The notes beneath the pieces were generated by a model that was given only the letters and a program-made list of their open reading frames with translations, was not told the origin of the DNA and made no database searches. From positions 1-64,000 of the forward strand of contig CALCVP010000020.1 of NCBI GenBank assembly GCA_937907705.1: 64,000 nucleotides of DNA. Reading direction: 5' to 3'. A program made the translations under genes and the position numbers. Shown one piece after another: positions 49,401-57,309 of this stretch (position 1 is the stretch's first letter; each line of letters opens with the position of its first letter). Source of the stretch: an uncultured Prevotella sp. (GTDB lineage: Bacteria > Bacteroidota > Bacteroidia > Bacteroidales > Bacteroidaceae).

Positions 49401-50569
49401 GAAAGGTACATGTATCAGTAAACATAGCTGGCAGCATGGCTACCATGCGGGTGGAGGATACCGGTATAGGCATATCGAAAGATAAGCTGAAGCATCTGTA
49501 CAGCAGATTTTTGGATGGCGACTATCGTAAAATGAATGTAATGGGCACGGGCATCGGTCTGTCGTTGGTCAATGACCTTGTGAAATTGCATCACGGAAGA
49601 ATTGAATGCCAGAGTGAAGAAGGAAAAGGCACAGCCTTTACTGTAAGCATTCCGGTAAACAGAGATGCCTATACAGCCGATGAAGTGGTGGAAAATGCGA
49701 GTGCACCGCAGACAATTGTAACTGACACAACTGTGGATACGGCGGTGGATAACAAGGCGTTGCAGTCTGATACTGACGGAAGAGACAGCGGTGGAGAGAA
49801 AGACCATACGATACTGTTGGTAGAAGATAATGCAGAACTACTGTTGTTGATGAGTGGTTTACTGTCGAAATATTTCAATATACTGACTGCGGTAAATGGC
49901 GAAAAAGCACAGAAAATAATACTGAAGTCGGCCATTGATTTGGTGGTTACCGATGTGATGATGCCTGTAATGAACGGTATAGAGCTGACAAAATGGATTA
50001 AGCAGAGTAATGATTATTCGCAGTTGCCAGTGATAATGCTTACCGCCAAGACGCAAGATGCCGACCGCAACGAGGCGTATCGCATAGGCGCTGATGAGTA
50101 TATAACAAAGCCTTTCAATAGTCAGAACTTGCTGTTGAGAATACAAAACATCATTGCCAACCGCGAAAGAATACGCCAGAAGTTTGAGTCGCAAACTGAT
50201 TATAAGGTGGAAGAGCAGCATTACAGCAGCCCAGAGAAACTGTTTATTGAAAGCGTAATAGCCAAAATATTGGAGCATATTACGGATAGCGACTATGGCA
50301 GGGAGCAGCTGGCGGCTGACTTGTGTATTAGTAGCAGTTCGCTTTACAATAAGTTGCGGGCCATCACAGGGCAGAATATAACAAGCTTTATCACCAGCAT
50401 CAGATTGAAAGAGGCTTGTCGCATATTGCGCATTGACCCTAATATACGTATCAACGAGCTGTCTTACCGTGTCGGGTTTACCACACCACGCTATTTCTCT
50501 CAGTGTTTTAAGAAAGAGTTTGGTATGTTGGTAAAAGAGTATGTAGAGAAGAACATCTCTGCAAAATAA
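46487..50569 (+). CDS. Hybrid two-component system (HTCS) regulator
   Basis: Single-chain sensor and transcription factor of 1360 residues that controls glycan-use genes. Order: signal/transmembrane head; about 12-14 Reg_prop propeller repeats (for example GLIWLGTNSGVKSYDGY, GIVWIGTDGGVTCLDP, GRLWISTWGGGIKCV); Y_Y_Y domain (YRLEGYDKEWHYVDADLRQA, about 745-790); one membrane helix (about 801-828); HisKA with FTNITHELLTPLTVI (about 840); HATPase with NLLSNAVKYSNQGGKV and MGTGIGLSLVNDL; receiver domain ILLVEDNAELLLL with DVMMPVMNG (about 1105-1220); AraC-type HTH (LYNKLRAITGQNITSFI to the end). It presumably senses an arabinogalactan- or pectin-derived oligosaccharide in the periplasm and switches on the CAZyme genes around it. 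Confidence 0.95.
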   Translation: MNQKCNISVAIQTISVWLAFFVLTCVHTHAAPYDIRVLNVAYPSTSIEQKCMLIDRQGLIWLGTNSGVKSYDGYRFTTYRSDAQSPNILPNNSVLSMTEDHNNCLWIGTRNGLVCMDKRLGTFKSYHLKGSVQREIYALFTSRDGIVWIGTDGGVTCLDPKTRQFSEYNAKNTTVVEPDGSRHRLKSLNAKSFVEDKNGNIYIGVWDGCYYRLDRKRGIAYRYTFDASSDVKSTYMLMLDPRGRLWISTWGGGIKCVLNPRDQKNLHVVNLYDGNKEHAINYRLIYDPVTNSVWACSRGGIGRADCNDVSKGFTYYSEIGGLERYKLENVADICTDGKGNIWAQTMNSGLYHINTHPSFFSNMSVIPNLLMSNRIQSVYTEDGNAFWLTLAPTGIARFDKSTGHVAVNSEIPALASLPYDIINTHNSCIEKYKNGEIWFANNGYGIVIWKGGKVEVKNHENCAFVKDNFVKALMCSKRGVMFVGERHHLSYLLPSGKCYTVSNDVDVCGISEDHQGNVWVATENKGIIKISGNFNHVNSLKYAYFNPQNGNYPVSDAIYCKEDSKHRMWAISNSGGLFLLDNNLFNNINDELHWNVDRVFSILEDNGHHLWLTTDNAIVCLDYQDKQHVQYAVYTKENGLGDITFMTSSCFKYGNDVYFGSGRNLIAMNTAKLNSKDPQSAKNIIVTDLIVDGERYADLDSAMRAELGEYTPQYLRELTIPASVNKFSIEFALLSYVNTAECKYAYRLEGYDKEWHYVDADLRQASFENMPSGRYKLHIKAADSFGRWVEMPYALHIHVLPPWYASVWAYMVYVLLIIDIGYLAIIWYKERLRTKNRLQMQVVFTNITHELLTPLTVISASADSIVHEHPDLANHTSLIHNNINRLTRMLRQILEVRKAQAGRLKLKVNEGCLGDFCKETCMSLLPIFTQKKLTFTQDITCFGEKAWFDSDKIEKILYNLLSNAVKYSNQGGKVHVSVNIAGSMATMRVEDTGIGISKDKLKHLYSRFLDGDYRKMNVMGTGIGLSLVNDLVKLHHGRIECQSEEGKGTAFTVSIPVNRDAYTADEVVENASAPQTIVTDTTVDTAVDNKALQSDTDGRDSGGEKDHTILLVEDNAELLLLMSGLLSKYFNILTAVNGEKAQKIILKSAIDLVVTDVMMPVMNGIELTKWIKQSNDYSQLPVIMLTAKTQDADRNEAYRIGADEYITKPFNSQNLLLRIQNIIANRERIRQKFESQTDYKVEEQHYSSPEKLFIESVIAKILEHITDSDYGREQLAADLCISSSSLYNKLRAITGQNITSFITSIRLKEACRILRIDPNIRINELSYRVGFTTPRYFSQCFKKEFGMLVKEYVEKNISAK

Positions 50570-50608
50570 TAGTTTTACAGCCGGTAAATAGGCCAGTCAA
50601 TACATTGT

Positions 50609-50658
50609 AAAGAGCCAATATACATCCGATATGGTGTACATTGGCTCTTTGGTTTTGT
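50609..50658 (+). terminator. Terminator of the HTCS gene
   Basis: AAAGAGCCAAT (50609-50619) pairs with ATTGGCTCTTT (50640-50650), extended by TACA/TGTA inside; GGTTTTGT follows. The rest of the 50570-50888 gap has no gene; TATCTTTG at 50853-50860 may be the -7 element of GH35. Confidence 0.7.
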
Positions 50659-50888
50659 CAGGTATAGGATAAGAAAAGCACATGTATTGCTGTTGTTCAA
50701 GAAGGTTTTAGTGCATTTTCAGATGGCATGAATAGTGGAAAATCATTCACGGAGCATACCCAAATCATTCATTTTGTTCTTGATTGGAGCCGACAGGGTA
50801 ATCCGTGTCCAAATAATCACGATAATTGTTCATTATATAATAAGTATTCTTTTATCTTTGCATATAGAAATAAAAAATAAAGGAACCT

Positions 50889-53270
50889 ATGAACCCTACT
50901 AAGAAATCTTTTCTTACAGCGGCGTTGTCTCTGTTGTGCATGACAGCGCCGGTAACAGCAACAGCTGCCAATAAAAGCGGAAATTTCAGTGCAGGCAACA
51001 AGACTTTCATGCTGAACGGAAAACCGTTTGTGGTAAAAGCTGCCGAGTTGCACTATCCTCGTATACCACGTCCTTATTGGGAACACCGTATAAAGATGTG
51101 CAAGGCATTGGGCATGAACACCATTTGCTTGTACGTTTTCTGGAATATTCATGAACCACAGGAAAAATGCTTTGATTTTAAAGGACAGAATGATGTGGCT
51201 GAATTTTGCCGTTTGGCACAGAAAAACGGCATGTATGTTATTGTAAGGCCTGGCCCTTACGTCTGTGCTGAGTGGGAAATGGGTGGTCTGCCTTGGTGGC
51301 TGCTGAAGAAGAAAGATATCAAGCTGCGCGAGCAAGACCCTTATTTCATGCAACGTGTAGACCGTTTTGAAAAAGAAGTAGCCAAGCACTTGGCTCCGTT
51401 GACCATACAAAACGGCGGTCCTATTATCATGGTACAAGTGGAAAATGAATACGGTAGCTATGGGGAAGACAAGCCCTATATAACGGAAATTAGAAATACA
51501 CTCAGAAAATATTGGAATGTTTCAGGGCAACGCACTGCCGGAAACGAATCATCCAATCAAGGCATTACGCTGTTTCAGTGCGACTGGAATTCCAACTTTG
51601 AGAAGAACGGATTGGAAGACCTCGTATGGACAATGAACTTTGGAACGGGTGCAAACATCGACAATCAGTTCAAACGCTTGCGCCAGTTACGGCCTAACGC
51701 CCCATTGATGTGCTCTGAATTTTGGAGCGGATGGTTTGACAAGTGGGGCGCACGCCATGAAACGCGTCCTGCTGCCGATATGGTGAACGGAATAGACGAG
51801 ATGCTTTCTAAGGGCATTTCTTTCTCACTATATATGACTCATGGGGGCACCTCGTTTGGTCATTGGGCAGGAGCTAACTCACCAGGCTTTGCTCCTGATG
51901 TAACATCTTACGACTATGATGCACCGATTAATGAGTATGGACAGCCCACAGAGAAGTACTGGCTGCTTAGAAAAACATTGCAAAAGTATGCAGACAAGAC
52001 GTTGCCGGAGGTGCCTAAGACACCGGCAGCTATCGTTTCTGTGCCAGAGTTTAAGCTGAAATACGCAACTTCTATCCAGTGGGGAACAGACAGCACAGCC
52101 AATAACCGTCAGCCATTGACCTTTGAAGACATGAACATGGGCTGGGGTAGCATGATTTATAACACCTTGTTGCCTGAAACCAACGGTAGCCAATTGGTCA
52201 TCAATGGGCATGACTTTGTACAAGTGTTTATTGACGGCACGTATATAGGCAAGATAGATCGTGTTAAAAATGAACGCTCTTTGGCTCTTCCTGCTACTCG
52301 AAAGGGACAGACGCTGACCTTGCTTGTAGAGGGAATGGGACGCATCAACTTTGGTAGAGCTATAAAAGACTACAAAGGCCTGATTGGAGATGTTACGCTT
52401 ACGGCAGATGTCGATGGTGATGAAGTTACATGGAACTTGAAGGATTGGCGCATGAGAGCCATCCCCGATGATTATCAGACGGCTGTTAAGGCTATGAATC
52501 ATGCTCACAATGATTTGGCCACACCAAACCAGATACCTGCTGGCATTGGCTATTATAAAGGCTCTTTCCGTCTGGATAAAGTAGGCGATACTTTCTTGAA
52601 TATGGAGAAATGGGGAAAAGGTCAGGTGTATGTTAACGGGCATGCACTGGGAAGATTTTGGTCTATTGGTCCACAACAGACGCTTTATTGCCCGGGCTGT
52701 TGGCTGAAGAAAGGCAATAATGAAGTGGTGGTGCTTGATGTAGTAGGTACTAAGAATCCTGTTATTTGGGGACAGACAAAATCTGAATTGGATAAGTTGC
52801 AATTGGAGAAAACCAATAAACACAATGATATAGGTAATAAACCAGACCTTAACTCTGCCACACCAGTGGCTGCTGGAGCTACTGGTGTAGGGAATGGTTG
52901 GCAAACAATAGCTTTTGCAAAGCCTGTTAAAGGACGCTATTTGGCATTGCAGTGTACCAGTACTCATGATGGTGAACCGCTCGCAATAGCAGAACTCTAT
53001 TTGAAAGATGCTGCCGGCAAGCGTCTGAGTAGAGACCAATGGCAAGTGAAGTATGCAGATAGCGAAAATGAGGTGGGCAACCACACGGGCGATAAAGCAT
53101 TTGATTTACAGGAGTCTACCTATTGGCAAACGGAGAAAGCTGCAGACTTTCCACATCTGATTGTTATTGATTTAGGGCAGGAAAGTACTGTTACTGCCTT
53201 GGAGTATCTACCAAGAATGGAGCAAGGTGCACCTGGCAGCATGAAAGAGTTTAAGATTTTTGTCTATTAA
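50889..53270 (+). CDS. GH35 beta-galactosidase with C-terminal discoidin-like domain
   Basis: Exported enzyme of 793 residues; the signal region is TAALSLLCMTAPVTATAANK. The GH35 barrel holds LHYPRIPRPYWEHRIKMCKA, LYVFWNIHEPQEKCFDFKG, VRPGPYVCAEWEMGGLPWWL, MVQVENEYGSYGEDKPYI (acid/base Glu) and LMCSEFWSGWFDKWGARHET (nucleophile Glu). A galactose-binding beta region follows with YVNGHALGRFWSIGPQQTLY, and the last 130 residues (GRYLALQCTSTHDGEPLAIA, TYWQTEKAADFPHLIVIDLG) look like an F5/8-type carbohydrate-binding domain. It releases terminal beta-galactose. It lies directly after the HTCS and likely belongs to its regulon. Confidence 0.94.
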   Translation: MNPTKKSFLTAALSLLCMTAPVTATAANKSGNFSAGNKTFMLNGKPFVVKAAELHYPRIPRPYWEHRIKMCKALGMNTICLYVFWNIHEPQEKCFDFKGQNDVAEFCRLAQKNGMYVIVRPGPYVCAEWEMGGLPWWLLKKKDIKLREQDPYFMQRVDRFEKEVAKHLAPLTIQNGGPIIMVQVENEYGSYGEDKPYITEIRNTLRKYWNVSGQRTAGNESSNQGITLFQCDWNSNFEKNGLEDLVWTMNFGTGANIDNQFKRLRQLRPNAPLMCSEFWSGWFDKWGARHETRPAADMVNGIDEMLSKGISFSLYMTHGGTSFGHWAGANSPGFAPDVTSYDYDAPINEYGQPTEKYWLLRKTLQKYADKTLPEVPKTPAAIVSVPEFKLKYATSIQWGTDSTANNRQPLTFEDMNMGWGSMIYNTLLPETNGSQLVINGHDFVQVFIDGTYIGKIDRVKNERSLALPATRKGQTLTLLVEGMGRINFGRAIKDYKGLIGDVTLTADVDGDEVTWNLKDWRMRAIPDDYQTAVKAMNHAHNDLATPNQIPAGIGYYKGSFRLDKVGDTFLNMEKWGKGQVYVNGHALGRFWSIGPQQTLYCPGCWLKKGNNEVVVLDVVGTKNPVIWGQTKSELDKLQLEKTNKHNDIGNKPDLNSATPVAAGATGVGNGWQTIAFAKPVKGRYLALQCTSTHDGEPLAIAELYLKDAAGKRLSRDQWQVKYADSENEVGNHTGDKAFDLQESTYWQTEKAADFPHLIVIDLGQESTVTALEYLPRMEQGAPGSMKEFKIFVY

Positions 53271-53293
53271 TCATTGAGAGATTGAATTGTTAG

Positions 53294-53371
53294 TTCGGGC
53301 TAAGCATACCACGGTTAAGGTAAATATGGCTTTTATATAAGTATGTTGTTTCTGTGTTGTCTTAGCCCGAA
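53294..53371 (+). terminator. Large hairpin after GH35
   Basis: TTCGGGCTAAG (53294-53304) and CTTAGCCCGAA (53361-53371) form a perfect 11-bp stem, with CATAC/GTATG pairing inside, followed by TTTAATAT. It probably ends GH35 transcription. Confidence 0.6.
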
Positions 53372-53465
53372 TTTAATATAGAGCCACTTCTCTTGTTGTA
53401 AAGAAATATGTTCGATACAATTATTTGTAAAGTTACACATAGACGATAAGGTAAATATGGCTTTT
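53317..53465 (+). repeat. Direct repeat of 18 bp
   Basis: AAGGTAAATATGGCTTTT occurs at 53317-53334 (inside the hairpin loop) and at 53448-53465, 131 bp apart. The 53271-53908 gap has no convincing gene; it holds this repeat and three hairpins. Confidence 0.8.
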
Positions 53466-53686
53466 GTTTTCTCTGTAGCGATAGAGGTGAAACAAAGCTT
53501 TTTCAGACTATTTTGTAAATTGGGTTAGACGTAAAGTTAAGTATTGGTGGATAGGAATAATAATGGTTAACTTCCTATTTCATGCAATGGAATCTACTAA
53601 AGTCTTTAATGGGCATTGGTAAAAGGTAAAAGATGAGGAATAACAAAAATAGAGTGTGCGTTTTGTTACCACTTTCTGTTTCGCAA

Positions 53687-53716
53687 AAAGCCTTGGCTGT
53701 GATAAGCCGAGGCTTT
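53687..53716 (+). terminator. Hairpin with GCC-rich stem
   Basis: AAAGCCTTGGCT (53687-53698) pairs with AGCCGAGGCTTT (53705-53716) with one mismatch-type pair, followed by GTTGTTG. It could act on plus-strand read-through after GH35. Confidence 0.6.
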
Positions 53717-53798
53717 GTTGTTGATAGATAGTCCTATTGTTCTCAGCTTTTAATAGCAGCCAACCGTAGGATTGATAATTAACATATTACTACATAAA

Positions 53799-53841
53799 AC
53801 GTATATGCCCTAAAGTCCAATCAACTTTAGGGCATATACGT
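53799..53841. terminator. Bidirectional terminator near dnaA
   Basis: ACGTATATGCCCTAAAGT (53799-53816) and ACTTTAGGGCATATACGT (53824-53841) form a perfect 18-bp stem with a 7-base loop, 68 bp downstream of the dnaA stop. Confidence 0.75.
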
Positions 53842-53908
53842 TTCGTATTCAAATAAAGGGTGTAAAAATTATTATTATGGCGTGTTTGCTAATAAAGTAT
53901 AGGCTATT

Positions 53909-55321
53909 TTACCGTTTTAGGCGGAATGAGGTCTCTATACTTGCTATTTCTTCGCTAAATGCGCGGTCTGTCTTTAGCCTGCTTTCTACTTTCGCATAGC
54001 TATGTATAACAGTGGAATGGTCGCGACCTCCCACTAACTTGCCTATTCTTGAAGCTGACATTTTGGTGTATTTCTGCGCCAAATACATAGAGACTTGTCT
54101 TGCTACAACATAGTCACTCTTGCGGCTACGGCTTGTTAATGCTGCTGTAGAAACGTTAAAGTGGGTGCAAACAGACTCCATAATATCATCAATTGTCAAT
54201 GGCTTGTCATCTACACGTACGGCACGTTTGACCACTCTTTCTGCCAACTTCAGGTCTATTTTGCTATTATATACAATAGAGTAGGCTAAAAGTGAATTGA
54301 TAACACCTTCCAAATCGCGTACACTGTAGTTAGCTGTTTGCGCTATATAGCTAATCACTTCTTCTGAAATAGTGAGGCCATCGCGCTTTATTTTGCTCTT
54401 TAATATGTCTACGCAAAGCTGTATATTGGGCTTTTCCAGCTCTGCTATCAGTCCACAGCTAAAGCGTGTGAGCAAGCGATCGCTCATGCCTTGCAAGTCA
54501 ACAGGAGGCCTATCGCAAGCCAAGATGATGCGTTTTCCATTGCGGAAGAGGTGATTGAAGATATGGAAGAATGTCTCTTGCGTTTTGGTTGCGGACACCC
54601 ATTCCTGTATATCGTCCACAATGAGCATGTCAATGGTTTGGTAGAAGTTGATAAAATCATTGGTTTTATTGCTCAATACCGCATTAGTGAACTGCACCTG
54701 GAAGAGACGTGCACTGATGTAAAGTACTCTTTTTTGTGGGTATAGTTCTTTTGTTCTTACGCCAATGGCATTGATAAGATGAGTCTTTCCACAGCCCGAA
54801 GGTCCATAGATGAACATTGGATTGAACTGTGTTGTATTGGGACGTTCAGCGATAGATTCTCCCACAGATCGCGGTAGCTTGTTGCTATCACCTTCAATAT
54901 AGTTGTCAAAAGTAAGATGTAGATTGAGCTGGGAGTCTATTTGCTGTACTTTTGCCACATCCATAGGTGTAGGAGGCTGATTGATACCAGTTTTCCGCTG
55001 TGGCGTGTTGTCTACATCTCCCCCTGGTTCCGACTGTATATCCACTACTTCATTGTGGCTTTTGTCTACCACAATACGGTAATTAAGGCGTACGCCATTA
55101 CCAAAGAACTTAGTAAGAACCTTGTGAAGTAAGTCCACATAGTTTTCCTCCAAGTACTCATATACAAAAGAGCTGGGTACTTGAACCAATAAAGTCTTGT
55201 TGGTCTCATTGTATGATTCGAATACAATAGACTTGAACAAGGAAGAAAACTGCTGTTCTGAGACATTCTCCTTAATTACGAAAAGGCACTTTTCCCAGAG
55301 CGTTTTGGGGTTATTACTCAT
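53909..55321 (-). CDS. dnaA: Chromosomal replication initiator DnaA
   Basis: AAA+ initiator of 470 residues that binds DnaA boxes and opens oriC. Domain I at the N-terminus (LWEKCLFVIKENVSEQQFSS), a linker rich in Asn/Pro/Thr, Walker A FIYGPSGCGKTHLINAIGV (about residue 175), MLIVDDIQEW (Walker B region), RLLTRFSCGLIAELE and the C-terminal DNA-binding domain with VGGRDHSTVIHSYAKVESR. The annotated start MSNNPKTLWEKC is the natural one. dnaN, recF and gyrB are not next to it, which is common in Bacteroidetes. Upstream is a kilobase without genes. Confidence 0.98.
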   Translation of the reverse strand: MSNNPKTLWEKCLFVIKENVSEQQFSSLFKSIVFESYNETNKTLLVQVPSSFVYEYLEENYVDLLHKVLTKFFGNGVRLNYRIVVDKSHNEVVDIQSEPGGDVDNTPQRKTGINQPPTPMDVAKVQQIDSQLNLHLTFDNYIEGDSNKLPRSVGESIAERPNTTQFNPMFIYGPSGCGKTHLINAIGVRTKELYPQKRVLYISARLFQVQFTNAVLSNKTNDFINFYQTIDMLIVDDIQEWVSATKTQETFFHIFNHLFRNGKRIILACDRPPVDLQGMSDRLLTRFSCGLIAELEKPNIQLCVDILKSKIKRDGLTISEEVISYIAQTANYSVRDLEGVINSLLAYSIVYNSKIDLKLAERVVKRAVRVDDKPLTIDDIMESVCTHFNVSTAALTSRSRKSDYVVARQVSMYLAQKYTKMSASRIGKLVGGRDHSTVIHSYAKVESRLKTDRAFSEEIASIETSFRLKR

Positions 55322-56060
55322 ATATAACTACAGATGATTAAATCTCTCTTAGGAATGAACTTTTTCCTTTCTAATAGGCACAACAAGCCTTGCGGGTGGA
55401 TTGTCGCACCGCGTTGTGAGGATGTGTTCAACCGTGTCAAAGAGTTGATTATTCCTTTTTATTTTGGTTTAATTTGCCCATTGTTTAAGGCTCTCCATTG
55501 TTTTCTGCTGAAGTTCACCCTAAAAGTGGGACGTATACTTTATTTATTATGAGGTGTGTAATCTTTATAGCGCAAGACAATTTTCCTTGATTGTTACGTG
55601 TATAGAGTGTATCAAATCAAGAACTGTTATCCTTATAAAGGACTGTAAAATCCTACTAATAGGGTTGCAAGGTCTTTTAAATGCTTGATTAGCGACTGCA
55701 AATTTCGCAAAAATATTTGATTTGGGCAAATATTCCTTTTTATATATTATGGTGTATAGGTACTAAAAGTTCCATAATATTAGTGTTTTATGCGTATCTT
55801 TCATGTTTTAAAGAACTTCTTGTGCTGGTTATCTCTAAAGTGTTGATAATAAATTATTTGCGTGTTTCAGTCCTGTTTCATACTTATTTCATTCTTTTTG
55901 CGTAATTATTATGGAATATTTTGTATATGAGTGAGTTGTGATACTTTTTGTAATAGTTTGAAACGGATTTTATTATTTATATAAATTCTAAATAGATAAG
56001 ATGCGTTTCATATTACAAACAGATTTCTCCGTGTATTGTTTTACTGACTTTAAAGGGTAA
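55322..56060. other. AT-rich gap upstream of dnaA
   Basis: About 740 bp between dnaA and a candidate RNA with no convincing gene: the short frames within it have random-looking composition. The stretch 55700-56050 is strongly AT-rich. I find near-matches to DnaA boxes (GTTATCCTTA near 55626) but no cluster of TTATCCACA, so an origin cannot be claimed. Confidence 0.5.
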
Positions 56061-56067
56061 AATACGA

Positions 56068-56272
56068 TAGGAGGAGAACCGATATTTCTTTTGATTTTGG
56101 AAATCGGAGAACTGGTAAAGAGTAGGGTGAGGATGGTGTCGGGAGAGCATCTTCTCCACAGTCAGAGTAGGTTAAGGTATGATGGGTGCAGCAAGTTATG
56201 TGGAGAGCTGGAGACAGGAGATATTAAAAGGCATGCTAACTTATTAACTTACTGTTTAAGTTGGCATGCCTT
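56068..56272 (+). ncRNA. Candidate structured small RNA with terminator
   Basis: A purine/G-rich block of about 200 bp in AT-rich surroundings. Possible helices: CCGAT...TTC with GAAATCGG (56079-56106), GGAGA with TCTCC (about 56143-56158), and TCTCCACA with TGTGGAGA (about 56153-56206, competing with the previous one). It ends with a strong terminator. No open frame explains it. I do not recognise a known family (not clearly RNase P, tmRNA, SRP or 6S). The strand is inferred from the T-rich side of the terminator. Confidence 0.35.
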
Positions 56273-56273
56273 T
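56225..56273 (+). terminator. Intrinsic terminator of the candidate RNA
   Basis: AAAAGGCATGC and, after a loop, GCATGCCTTTT pair perfectly, extended by AACTTA/TAAGTT across one wobble, about 17-18 bp in total. TTTTGCTGTATT follows. Confidence 0.75.
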
Positions 56274-56399
56274 TGCTGTATTAAAGTTTTCCTTTTATTG
56301 TCTATTGTTGTGTATAGTCTCCTTATGAATATAAACAATGCAAAAACAGAACTGTGGAGAGCTGCTGCTCTTGCTTGTAGATGGAGACTTTATAGCGGC

Positions 56400-57302
56400 T
56401 TATTTATCTTTGCGTCCAAATAGAGAGAAGTGTACGTATCGCTTTGGATGTGCCTTCAAATCTATGAGCAGTGAGTCTGCCGACTTCATGGTGCTGCTTA
56501 AATTGTTGTAGAGTGAGGGGTCGTGCAGCAGCTTTCCGAGTGATCCTTGCTGGTCATTCAGCTGTGTTGTAAACTGATGCACATTGTCAAGTGTAGCATC
56601 AACCTTAGCCATTGTGCCTGCCACGTCTACTTTGTTGAGGTTAGCAGTCAATGTCTTTGTATTGTCGAGCACCCCATTTGCACGCTTTACCATGCCCGGT
56701 ATATCACGGTTAAGACCTGCCAACAGTGTGTTCAGTTCGCGTGTGGTGGTGGTCAGGTTGCTGGTTACGGTCTGCACGTTGTGTACTGACTGTGCTATGG
56801 CGGGGTCTGCCAACAGGATGTTTAGTGTATGCGCTATGGAGTCAATCTTTGGCAGTATGCTCATGACCACAGGCACCATGTCTTTCATTTGTCCTAAGGC
56901 ACCGTCGTTGATGCCACCGTCTATTGTTTCTCCGGGGTTAACACGTTCTCTTGGATTGTTGGCCAGCAGCAGATTTACTTTCACGTTGCCCAACATATCG
57001 CTTACAATCTCTGCGCTGCTGCCTTTCGGTATGCGCAGTTGCTGGTCAACATCGGCCTCTACCATGATGCTGCCTTGCTTGTCGTAGTTGTAAGTAATGT
57101 TTTTTACTACGCCTACTTTGTAGCCATCGGCATAGATAGGGCTTGATGATGCCAAACCGCTGATGTCTTTAAAGGATATGTAGTACTTGTTGCTGGTTGA
57201 GAAGAGGTCAAGGCCCTTTAGGAAATTCATGCCGAAAAAGAGGATGACCAAACCGCAAATAGCCACCAATGCTATTTTGACTTCTTTCGTAAAATACTTC
57301 AT
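56400..57302 (-). CDS. MCE/MlaD-family lipid-transport protein
   Basis: A 300-residue protein with a single N-terminal membrane helix (VKIALVAICGLVILFFGMNF), an MCE domain (YYISFKDISGLASSSPIYAD, GYKVGVVKNITYN) and a long helical C-terminal part with Asn/Leu/Thr repeats (TTTRELNTLLAGLNRDIPGM). MCE proteins bind lipids as rings in the periplasm and feed them to an ABC transporter (Mla-type). The ABC parts are not in this window. It starts 7 bp after the amidase gene and is cotranscribed with it, an order seen in other Bacteroidetes. Confidence 0.92.
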   Translation of the reverse strand: MKYFTKEVKIALVAICGLVILFFGMNFLKGLDLFSTSNKYYISFKDISGLASSSPIYADGYKVGVVKNITYNYDKQGSIMVEADVDQQLRIPKGSSAEIVSDMLGNVKVNLLLANNPRERVNPGETIDGGINDGALGQMKDMVPVVMSILPKIDSIAHTLNILLADPAIAQSVHNVQTVTSNLTTTTRELNTLLAGLNRDIPGMVKRANGVLDNTKTLTANLNKVDVAGTMAKVDATLDNVHQFTTQLNDQQGSLGKLLHDPSLYNNLSSTMKSADSLLIDLKAHPKRYVHFSLFGRKDK

Positions 57303-57309
57303 ATTGTTG

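Noticed and set aside
55322..56060. Chromosome origin oriC next to dnaA
   Set aside because: No cluster of TTATCCACA-type boxes is seen; only near-matches. In Bacteroidetes oriC is often distant from dnaA. GC-skew over the genome would decide.
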